From Campylobacterales bacterium (GTDB lineage Bacteria; Campylobacterota; Campylobacteria; Campylobacterales; QNZT01), in contig JALWRO010000150.1 in assembly GCA_027080605.1 (NCBI GenBank), positions 1 to 5,761 on the forward strand: DNA of 5,761 nt, read 5' to 3'. Shown here piece after piece: positions 1-5,714 of this stretch. Below the pieces are notes generated by a model. It saw only the letters and a list, made by a program, of their open reading frames with translations, did no database searches and had not been told where the DNA came from. How positions within the stretch are numbered: the stretch's first letter is position 1; each line of letters opens with the position of its first letter. Made by a program: the position numbers and the translations under genes.

Positions 1-41
1 ACACTTTATTTACTTAAAATGCGCAAATGTCTATAAAATTA

Positions 42-79
42 AGCTTTTTTATAAGCTTTGACTAGCTATAATTTTGTGC
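42..79 (+). promoter_or_regulatory. Probable sigma-70 promoter of the porin gene
   Basis: A perfect TATAAT lies at 67-72, which predicts a transcription start near 78-80 and a leader of about 25 bases. No TTGACA is found at the right spacing. Instead the upstream region is T-rich (45-50 and 57-59), as is common for campylobacterial promoters that lack a conserved -35. Two AAGCTT palindromes (41-46 and 53-58) sit just upstream and could pair as a weak hairpin or form an operator; that is a guess. The -10 and its distance to the start codon are seen directly; promoter activity is inferred. Confidence 0.7.
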
Positions 80-104
80 ATTCAAAAACAAGAGGAGAAA
101 AAGA

Positions 105-1286
105 ATGAACAAAATTGCTTTAAGTTTATCAGCTATCGCTTTGATAGCAACAGCGGCGCAAGCTGATATTAAGTCTAAAAGTTTTGGTGGTAATGCAAGT
201 TTGTTTTATGGAACAAATGATGCAAATAATGGTGATCTTTTCAACAAAGGTACATCTTATGGCAATGCAGCTATTCACTTGGGTGGTGCAGCATCTGTAG
301 GCGCTTGTGATACATGTACAACACTTAACTATGGTATCACTGGTGTAACAACAATGGGTCTTGAGAATACACTTGTATCATCAACCTGGGTAAATCATAT
401 GAATGGTTTAAACGATGGTGTATGGATAGATACGTTAAACCTTACATTTAATCCTTTAAACGGTATATCAAATACAACTATGGTAATAGGTCGTCAGGAA
501 TTGGCAACACCTATGGTATTTACAGAAACTTGGAATATTGCTAAAAATACTTATGATGCGGCAGTTGCTGTAAATAATGATATTCAAGAGACTACTTTGG
601 TGGCAGCTTGGGTTGGAAGATCAAATATTGCTGGTGCTTCAACTGTAAATGTAGCAAACATTGGTGATAATTTTAGTACATTTTTAACAAATGAAGGTGC
701 ATATGCGTTTGGTGCTGTTACTAAACTTATCCCTACAGTTACAGCACAAGCATGGTATTATATAGCTCCAGGTGTGGCAAATGTAGGATGGTTACAAGCA
801 GAAACTGAAATTTCAGGTTTTTCACTCGGTGCACAGTATGGTATGCTAGATGGTGATGATAATTCTGATGGTAATGCTATTGGTGTTAAAATTGGATACA
901 ACTATGAAGGGTTGGGACTTTCTGCTGCATACTCTACAGTTGATAAAATGACAGGTACTTCCGGTGCACTTGGTTTTGTTAACCTCGGTGGTGCACAAAC
1001 ACCTTTATATACAGCAGGATGGTGGAATGTAGGCGGACAAGGCGCTCAGGATACTGATGCCTATAATGTTACTGCTACTTACTCAGTTGAAGGTATCGCA
1101 GATTTAGGTCTTTACTATACTAACTGGGAAAATCAAACAACAAACAATGCCGTCAACGAGATTGCACTTACTGCAGGTAAATCATTCGGTAATCTTGATG
1201 TAACATTGGCGTATATCAATACTGATGATGATACAGCTGCTGATAAAGTAAATGATATCCAAGCTTATCTGACATATAACTTCTAA
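105..1286 (+). CDS. Outer-membrane beta-barrel porin (OprD-like / Campylobacterota major porin type)
   Basis: This 393-residue protein probably forms a general or substrate-selective channel in the outer membrane. It begins with a clear Sec signal peptide (residues 1-20, hydrophobic core, cleavage after AQA before Asp21). The rest shows alternating hydrophobic/polar strands separated by Gly/Asn/Asp-rich turns, and the chain ends in Tyr-Asn-Phe, the C-terminal aromatic expected for BAM-assembled barrels. GRQELATP at residues 129-136 resembles the conserved GRQ-x-x-x-P stretch of OprD-family porins. An AGGAG ribosome site at 93-97 lies seven bases before the ATG, which fixes the start. It has its own promoter and terminator, so it is monocistronic. 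Two cysteines, C68 and C71 (CDTC), are unusual in a porin and may form a disulfide in a turn. The porin class is clear; the subfamily and substrate are not. Confidence 0.85.
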   Translation: MNKIALSLSAIALIATAAQADIKSKSFGGNASLFYGTNDANNGDLFNKGTSYGNAAIHLGGAASVGACDTCTTLNYGITGVTTMGLENTLVSSTWVNHMNGLNDGVWIDTLNLTFNPLNGISNTTMVIGRQELATPMVFTETWNIAKNTYDAAVAVNNDIQETTLVAAWVGRSNIAGASTVNVANIGDNFSTFLTNEGAYAFGAVTKLIPTVTAQAWYYIAPGVANVGWLQAETEISGFSLGAQYGMLDGDDNSDGNAIGVKIGYNYEGLGLSAAYSTVDKMTGTSGALGFVNLGGAQTPLYTAGWWNVGGQGAQDTDAYNVTATYSVEGIADLGLYYTNWENQTTNNAVNEIALTAGKSFGNLDVTLAYINTDDDTAADKVNDIQAYLTYNF

Positions 1287-1303
1287 TCTTCCCGCAGATT
1301 AGA
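1282..1303 (+). other. Small hairpin overlapping the porin stop codon
   Basis: TCTAATCT (1282-1289) pairs perfectly with AGATTAGA (1296-1303) around a six-base loop, TCCCGC. The left arm contains the TAA stop codon of the porin. No T-run follows, so it is not a terminator by itself. It sits four bases before the main terminator stem and could add 3'-end stability to an abundant mRNA. The stem is seen directly; the role is inferred. Confidence 0.5.
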
Positions 1304-1307
1304 TTTC

Positions 1308-1341
1308 AAGGTGAGTCGCATTCCGCGGCTTACCTTTTTTT
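1308..1341 (+). terminator. Rho-independent terminator of the porin gene
   Basis: A 12-pair stem (1308-1319 with 1325-1336, two G-T wobbles) closes a five-base loop ATTCC and runs into seven T residues (1335-1341). This is a textbook intrinsic terminator on the + strand. Read on the - strand the same stem is followed by GAAATC rather than a T-run, so it should be a poor terminator for the convergent transporter gene, which stops only seven bases away at 1348. Confidence 0.92.
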
Positions 1342-1347
1342 ATGCTC

Positions 1348-2670
1348 TTACCAAAGCAGGTATCCCACGACTGCGACAACTACAACACCTATAAAATTTG
1401 CGATAACACCTATTCTTGCCATTTCCCCGACTTTGATAACGCGTGAACTCATAACAATAGCATTTGGAGGTGTGGCGATAGGAAGCATAAATGCATAACT
1501 GGCGGCGATAGTTGCTACCATCATGAGCACAACACCTTCATGTTCCATATTCTTGGCAAATTCGTAAAAGATGGGCAGAGCGATAGATGTTAACGCCGTA
1601 TTACTGGTGACTTCAGTGGAAAAACTGACGAAAAGTGCGACCAGTAAAAGCATCCAGAAAAACGGCATATGGGAGATAAAAGCTATTTTGTGGGCTATTT
1701 CAGCAGCCAGACCGGTTTTGGTAAAAGCCGCGGCAATACTGAAACCGGCGCCGAATAAGAAGATGATTTCATAAGGTAAGTCTCGTGTATCTTCCCACTC
1801 TAAAAATCCGATTTTCGGAAAGAACATAAGCAGACCGAAACCAAGAAGGATCAGTTTTTCGTTTAATCCCAGTCCGCTGTAAAAAGGTTTGACCGGCGTA
1901 TTGACGAGCAGTAAAATAGCCAATGCTGATAAAATCCAAATTAACCGTTTTTGTGTATGGTTCAAAGCCGGAACTGAGGTATCGATCTCTTTCACCGATT
2001 CATTTTTGACACTACGTGAGAGAATATATGGAATGGCAAGCAACATAATGACTGCCACAGGTGAGACAAGCACTATCCACTCGCCAAAAGAGGGAGCGGA
2101 CACATTGTGATCTTCCAGAAAACCGAGCAGCAGCATATTGGGTGGTGTACCTATAGGTGTGATAATTCCTCCAATACTGGCACCATATGCAATGGCAAGC
2201 AGAAAACGAACTTTTAATTTACTGTTTTCGGTTAAATAGAGACCGATCGGTAACAACATAAGGGTAATGGTTGTATTGGAAAGAACGGCGCTTAAAAGAG
2301 CAGCGGTGATTGCCAAGGCGTAAATAATACCCGTTGCGGTATTGGGAAAAAAAGAGAGGAGTTTTGCACTGAAATATTTGTGTAAACCTATCTTTTCGAC
2401 TGCAATTGCCATCATGAAACCGCCGATAAAGAGAAAAATAATCGTTTTGGCATAGTTTGGAGCCACTGCTTTGACATCGAGTATGCCCAGCGCCGGAAAG
2501 AGGATGATTGGAAGCAGAGAGACCACACCGAGTGGCAATGCGCCGTTTGTCCAAAGCGTTACCAAAAGTGCAACAATACCGATGAGTAACGCATGTTGGT
2601 ATGTGAAAAATGGGGTAGCAACGAGATAAAAGAGCAAGCCTATAATCGCTCCTGTGAACAGTCCTTTCAT
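1348..2670 (-). CDS. SLC13/DASS-family anion (dicarboxylate-type) transporter
   Basis: This is a 440-residue inner-membrane carrier of the divalent anion:sodium symporter family; members import dicarboxylates, citrate or sulfate with Na+. The family's two inverted halves are visible. Half one has FLFIGGFMMA (79-88), SNT (131-133) and PIGTPPN (172-178). Half two has FLFGAGF (304-310), SNT (356-358) and PIATPPN (397-403). The paired SNT and TPPN motifs are the substrate/Na+ site elements known from VcINDY. Length is normal, and the protein is hydrophobic almost throughout. An AGGAGA ribosome site (2676-2681), five bases before the ATG, lies inside the last codons of znuB. Only one base separates the znuB stop from this ATG, so the two are probably translationally coupled. 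The usual T-E-A-x-P near the N-terminus reads N-G-A-L-P (42-46). The substrate cannot be read from the sequence. Confidence 0.85.
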   Translation of the reverse strand: MKGLFTGAIIGLLFYLVATPFFTYQHALLIGIVALLVTLWTNGALPLGVVSLLPIILFPALGILDVKAVAPNYAKTIIFLFIGGFMMAIAVEKIGLHKYFSAKLLSFFPNTATGIIYALAITAALLSAVLSNTTITLMLLPIGLYLTENSKLKVRFLLAIAYGASIGGIITPIGTPPNMLLLGFLEDHNVSAPSFGEWIVLVSPVAVIMLLAIPYILSRSVKNESVKEIDTSVPALNHTQKRLIWILSALAILLLVNTPVKPFYSGLGLNEKLILLGFGLLMFFPKIGFLEWEDTRDLPYEIIFLFGAGFSIAAAFTKTGLAAEIAHKIAFISHMPFFWMLLLVALFVSFSTEVTSNTALTSIALPIFYEFAKNMEHEGVVLMMVATIAASYAFMLPIATPPNAIVMSSRVIKVGEMARIGVIANFIGVVVVAVVGYLLW

Positions 2671-2671
2671 G

Positions 2672-3457
2672 TCAGTCTCCTTTTTTAAATAGTATTACTC
2701 CAAAAAAAGCAGTTGCAGCTGTCAGGATAATAGCTGCGGTAGCTGAGATATCGAATTGGTATGAGATATAGAGTCCGATCAGCGAAAAAATAAATCCTAG
2801 TATGCCGGAGAGAAACATCATATTGCGAAAATTGGCACTGAACTTTTCGGCAATGAAAGGAGGGATGCTGAAAAGAGCGATGACCAGGATTAGTCCGACA
2901 CTTCTGATGCTCATGACAATGGTTAAAGCCGTTAAAACAAGTAAAAAGGTGTAGATTGATTTCACATGAAGCCCGTTAAGCAGTGCAAAATTTATGTCGT
3001 AAGAAATTGCCAGAAAACGGTGGTAAAAGAGCAGGGTAGAAAGTACCAGGAAAATATCCACGCCTGTCATAAAATAGAGATCCTCCTGCGGCACCATCAA
3101 GATGTCGCCAAACAGAAAACTCATCATATTGGGATGATAGCCGGGTGTCATATCGATAAATACGATGCCTATACTCATTCCGACTGCCCAGATGACACCT
3201 ATAAGCGTATCGCTTCTGTAACGATCATAATAGGTGATATATGCGAGTATAAATGCCAGAAAGAGGGCAAACAGGGTTGTGGTAAAAAGAAGCGACAAGC
3301 TGAAATAGATTGCAATGCCTATTCCACCATAACTCCCGTGTGCGATAGCTGCGGCAATGAACTGTGAGCGGTTAATGAGCATAAAAGAGCCGATAATCCC
3401 TATGGCGACGGAAAGAAGCAATGAGGCGAGTATCGGGTTTTGCATCAACTCGAACAT
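2672..3457 (-). CDS. znuB: Zinc/manganese ABC transporter permease, ZnuB-like (ABC-3 family)
   Basis: This is the membrane subunit of the metal importer, 261 residues, with about seven to nine hydrophobic segments. ABC-3 family landmarks are present: an early AAAIAHGSYGG (35-45), DTLIGVIWAVGMSIG (83-97), LFGDIL (115-120), and a late VGLILVIALFSIPPFIA (187-203) that matches the family's VGxLLVxALLxxPAxxA block. I chose the ATG at 3455-3457, giving MFELMQNP, because AAGAG (3464-3468) lies six bases upstream. The reading frame stays open to a TTG at 3494-3496, but that lacks a ribosome site and adds non-conserved residues. A third option, ATG 3443-3445, overlaps the znuC stop as TGATG. With the chosen start the gene overlaps znuC by 13 bases. 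Its partners are ZnuC and ZnuA. Confidence 0.88.
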   Translation of the reverse strand: MFELMQNPILASLLLSVAIGIIGSFMLINRSQFIAAAIAHGSYGGIGIAIYFSLSLLFTTTLFALFLAFILAYITYYDRYRSDTLIGVIWAVGMSIGIVFIDMTPGYHPNMMSFLFGDILMVPQEDLYFMTGVDIFLVLSTLLFYHRFLAISYDINFALLNGLHVKSIYTFLLVLTALTIVMSIRSVGLILVIALFSIPPFIAEKFSANFRNMMFLSGILGFIFSLIGLYISYQFDISATAAIILTAATAFFGVILFKKGD

Positions 3458-4179
3458 GTGTGACTCTTGATGTAATCTAGTAGTTCCATCTCGCAAAAAT
3501 GCCCATCTTTGCGATGAATGGAGGTGTCGATATCTTCATGAAGATAGAGTGTTTTGTTGATGTGTGCAACACGGGTTACACCTTCAAACAATACCTGGAT
3601 ATCATGGCTAACGATAATTTTGGTCAGAGGCAGTGCTTTGAGCAAGTCATATATGTCTTTTTGCCCTTCCGGATCGATAGACGCGGTGGGTTCATCGAGA
3701 ATCAGTATTTTGGGTTGTTTGGCGAGCGCTCTTGCCAGAAGTACGCGTTGTCGCTGCCCTCCGGAAAGCTCTTTGATCTTTCTGTTTTTAAGGTGTGATA
3801 TACGCATTTTTTCAAGTTGTGTATGTGCGATTTGTTTGTCTTCATGTGAATAAAAAAGTTTTTTGGGTGTAAGCCTACCCTGCAATACGATGTCGAATAC
3901 ATTGACAGGCATATCCATATTGAAGTTAATATATTGCGGCAGGTAGCCTATCTGCTGTCTGGCTTCTATGACCTCTTTACCAAATATTTTGATCTCTCCG
4001 GAAGTCGGTGTCAGCAATCCCAGAAGAAGTTTTGTAAAAGTCGTTTTACCGCCTCCATTTGGTCCGATGACGGCAATATAGTCCCCTTCATAGACTTTTA
4101 AATTAAGATCCTTGAGGACTTCATGAGAACCGTAAGAGAAACTTACGTTTTCAACGTTGATGACTATTGGCTTTTTCAA
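3445..4179 (-). CDS. znuC: Zinc/manganese ABC transporter ATP-binding protein, ZnuC-like
   Basis: This is the cytoplasmic ATPase that drives metal import, 244 residues. All the nucleotide-binding motifs are intact: Walker A GPNGGGKT (39-46), Q-loop Gln82 in LPQY, signature LSGGQRQR (138-145), Walker B ILILDEPTAS (158-167) and the switch His192 in SHDI. The start is a TTG at 4177-4179. No in-frame ATG or GTG lies near the N-terminus, and a TAG three codons upstream (codons -4 relative to the start) rules out a longer form. A GGAGA at 4192-4196 sits 12 bases before the TTG, which is longer than usual. The gene overlaps the end of znuA by 29 bases and runs 13 bases into znuB, so translation of the three is probably linked. 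The C-terminus has HFCEMELLDYIKSH with one Cys and two His; a metal-sensing role would be speculation. Confidence 0.92.
   Translation of the reverse strand: MKKPIVINVENVSFSYGSHEVLKDLNLKVYEGDYIAVIGPNGGGKTTFTKLLLGLLTPTSGEIKIFGKEVIEARQQIGYLPQYINFNMDMPVNVFDIVLQGRLTPKKLFYSHEDKQIAHTQLEKMRISHLKNRKIKELSGGQRQRVLLARALAKQPKILILDEPTASIDPEGQKDIYDLLKALPLTKIIVSHDIQVLFEGVTRVAHINKTLYLHEDIDTSIHRKDGHFCEMELLDYIKSHTCSS
3464..3468 (-). promoter_or_regulatory. Ribosome binding site that decides the znuB start
   Basis: AAGAG read on the - strand lies six bases before the ATG at 3455-3457 and within the znuC coding region. It favours this ATG over the TTG at 3494-3496 and over the ATG at 3443-3445, whose upstream sequence has only a weak GAG. 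Confidence 0.5.
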
Positions 4180-5014
4180 AACTTTTTGCTATCTCCAGTA
4201 GATTGATATCCCACTTTTCTGAGAGGGGATCGATAGTGACTACATTACCGTCGATCTGTTTGGCTATGTAGCGTGCACTTTTTTGAGAAAACTGTGGTTC
4301 GGTGAAAATGGTGTGAATATTGTTTTTTCTGGCAAAATCGATGACACGTTTAATATATCTGAGACCAGGTTCTTTTCCCTCTTTTTCAAGAGCGATCTGT
4401 TTTAATCCAAACTCATCGGCAAAATAACCGAAAGAGGGGTGAAAAACAATGAACGACCTTTGTTGTAATGGCTGAAGCAGTTGTTTTATCTTCTCCTGCA
4501 GCGTCTTTGTTTCGGCTACAAAACTTTGATAATTTTTCTCATAAAATTGCCGGTGGTTCGGATCTTCGCGAGAGAGAGTATCTGTAATATTTTTAGCCAG
4601 GATCATTGCCAGTTTCGGGCTTAGCCATACATGAGGATCGTGTGCATTGTGGTGATGTGCATCTTCATGAAACTCCTTTTCGAGTGTATGGTGCATCGGT
4701 CGTTTTTGTATGTCTTTGGTAATATCTACGATTTTTAGTGAAGGGTTGATGCTTTTAAACCGCTCCAGCCAGTTTTGTTCAAACGGTACGCCGATAGTAA
4801 AGTAGAGCGATGCTTGTTTGATTGCTTTCAACTGACTTGGTTTCGGTGTATAAGTTGCGGGAGAGGAGCCGGGTGGAATCAATACTGTTACATTAGCCTG
4901 ATCCCCTGCAATTTTTTGGACAAAAAAAGCCTCCGGTGGGATGGAAACGCAAAGGTTGATTTTTGCGAAGAGTGAAGTTGTGAAAAAAATAGTAAATAAA
5001 ACAATACGTATCAT
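4151..5014 (-). CDS. znuA: Periplasmic zinc/manganese-binding protein of ABC importer, ZnuA-like
   Basis: This cluster A-I solute-binding protein captures metal in the periplasm and hands it to ZnuB. It has 287 residues, normal for the family. A Sec signal peptide covers residues 1-17 (MIRIVLFTIFF core, cleavage after LFA); Cys22 is not in a lipobox. Expected ligands seen are His128 (DPHVWLSP), His192 (FHPSFGYFADEFGL) and Asp262 (TIDPLSEKWD). The first ligand His, normally in SPHxYxPxPSQ, is Ala53 here (SPATYTPKPSQ). A His-rich loop runs from 108 to 125 (His at 108, 109, 116, 120-122, 125), which is typical of zinc rather than manganese binders. The start is fixed by the signal peptide, yet no Shine-Dalgarno is seen upstream. 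The gene is first of the four-gene cluster and overlaps znuC by 29 bases. Zinc is the likely substrate; the missing His leaves doubt. Confidence 0.88.
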   Translation of the reverse strand: MIRIVLFTIFFTTSLFAKINLCVSIPPEAFFVQKIAGDQANVTVLIPPGSSPATYTPKPSQLKAIKQASLYFTIGVPFEQNWLERFKSINPSLKIVDITKDIQKRPMHHTLEKEFHEDAHHHNAHDPHVWLSPKLAMILAKNITDTLSREDPNHRQFYEKNYQSFVAETKTLQEKIKQLLQPLQQRSFIVFHPSFGYFADEFGLKQIALEKEGKEPGLRYIKRVIDFARKNNIHTIFTEPQFSQKSARYIAKQIDGNVVTIDPLSEKWDINLLEIAKSFEKANSHQR

Positions 5015-5027
5015 GAAAAATATTGTA
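5015..5027 (-). promoter_or_regulatory. Possible -10 box for a leaderless znuA mRNA
   Basis: Read on the - strand, TACAAT (5022-5027) ends only seven bases before the znuA ATG. If used as a -10, transcription would begin at or next to the A of the ATG. This fits the absence of any purine-rich ribosome site in the 25 bases upstream. No good -35 lies 16-18 bases further upstream (GCCTCT region). The boxes are seen directly; their use is inferred. Confidence 0.35.
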
Positions 5028-5055
5028 GTTAAATCTGGATTAAGAGAGGCTTCAG

Positions 5056-5084
5056 AATATGTTTAAGTGATGTATGATTGACAA
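5056..5084 (-). promoter_or_regulatory. Alternative sigma-70-like promoter for the znu operon
   Basis: Read on the - strand, TTGTCA (5079-5084, one mismatch to TTGACA) is followed after exactly 17 bases by CATATT (5056-5061, two mismatches to TATAAT). Transcription would start near 5049 and give a leader of about 35 bases without a Shine-Dalgarno. It lies between the dedA stop and znuA, so it would allow znuACB to be controlled apart from dedA. Confidence 0.4.
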
Positions 5085-5092
5085 TATGTTTA
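5056..5092. repeat. Pair of 10-base direct repeats before znuA
   Basis: AATATGTTTA occurs at 5056-5065 and again at 5083-5092, 27 bases apart. One copy overlaps the putative -10 and the other touches the putative -35 of the promoter above; the second also contains the dedA stop codon. Such placement would suit a repressor site, but the sequence does not resemble the E. coli Zur box and AT-rich chance repeats are possible. Confidence 0.4.
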
Positions 5093-5704
5093 TTTTTGAA
5101 CAGTGTTTGTTTTTTTCTTATGAAAATAGACATAAATTCCGATACCGATTAGAAGCACTAAAAGTAATGAAACAGAGATTTCATGGGTATATTTTTTGAT
5201 CAATACTTCATTTTTACCCACAAAATATCCAATAAGAGCCAGAATAGTTGCCCAGATACCGGCACCGAGTGTAGTGTACAAGGAGAATTCTTTCAGATTC
5301 ATGCGAGCCAGTCCTGCCGGGAAAGAGATGTATTGTCTGACAGCAGGGATTAATCTTCCTGAAAATGTGGAGATATGTCCATGAACTTTAAAAAATTTTT
5401 CGACTTTTTCTATTGTCTCTTCGCTGATAAAAAAATACTTTCCGTATCGTATGAGAAATCCTCTGCCGTATTTGACTGCCAGAAAATAGTTAAAGAGTGC
5501 GCCGGCAAGGGAACCTGCAATACCGGAAGCGATGGCGATAAAAAGATTCATTTTGCCGGTGGAGGCGAGATAGCCTGCCGGGATCATAGCCACTTCACTG
5601 GGAAACGGGAAGAAAGAGCTTTCCAGAAACATCATGGCAAAGATACCGAAATATCCCCAGTCAGCGACGGTATCGACGATAAATTTGATTATGTCTGCCA
5701 GCAT
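5090..5704 (-). CDS. DedA-family (SNARE-associated/VTT domain) membrane protein
   Basis: This 204-residue inner-membrane protein belongs to the DedA family, whose characterised members affect membrane homeostasis and proton gradients; some flip undecaprenyl phosphate or phosphatidylethanolamine. The diagnostic motifs are FLESSFFPFPSE (26-37, with Glu28 and Glu37) and SGRLIPAVRQYISFPAG (115-131, with Arg117 and Arg123), including the re-entrant proline-rich segments. Further hydrophobic stretches lie at about 52-77, 140-163 and 177-194, and the tail is basic (HKKK). Length is normal. GSLAGALFNY (64-73) carries no acidic residue where many DedA proteins have Asp after the second Gly. The ATG lies ten bases after the stop of the upstream gene with only a weak GGAT-like ribosome site, so it is probably co-transcribed with that gene. 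The family is sure; the lipid substrate is not. Confidence 0.9.
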   Translation of the reverse strand: MLADIIKFIVDTVADWGYFGIFAMMFLESSFFPFPSEVAMIPAGYLASTGKMNLFIAIASGIAGSLAGALFNYFLAVKYGRGFLIRYGKYFFISEETIEKVEKFFKVHGHISTFSGRLIPAVRQYISFPAGLARMNLKEFSLYTTLGAGIWATILALIGYFVGKNEVLIKKYTHEISVSLLLVLLIGIGIYVYFHKKKTNTVQK

Positions 5705-5714
5705 TGCTATCCGT

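Noticed and set aside
58..62. TTGAC as the -35 of the porin promoter
   Set aside because: It lies only four bases before the TATAAT at 67-72, far short of the 16-18 required.
1308..1341. A bidirectional terminator also serving the znu/DASS operon
   Set aside because: On the - strand the stem is followed by GAAATC and not a T-run, so only + strand termination is well supported.
2219..2554. A - strand open frame of 111 codons inside the DASS transporter
   Set aside because: It is out of frame with the well-conserved transporter and its translation looks like no protein family.
2966..3367. A + strand open frame of 133 codons, Lys/Cys-rich
   Set aside because: It lies wholly antisense to the conserved znuB coding region, has no recognisable domain and no convincing ribosome site; it is a shadow frame.
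3458..3496. A longer znuB beginning at the TTG of 3494-3496
   Set aside because: It would add 13 residues without family resemblance and has no ribosome site, whereas the ATG at 3455-3457 has AAGAG at good spacing.
3499..3853. Two overlapping + strand open frames opposite znuC
   Set aside because: Both are antisense to intact ATPase motifs (Walker B and signature) and lack support of their own.
4637..4691. A tandem repeat or metal-binding mini-gene suggested by the CAT/CAC-rich stretch
   Set aside because: It is the codons of the ZnuA His-rich loop, a normal family feature, not an independent repeat.
5015..5089. A classical Zur box upstream of znuA
   Set aside because: No stretch approaches the E. 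coli-type GAAATGTTATA inverted repeat; only short repeats and an imperfect dyad are present.
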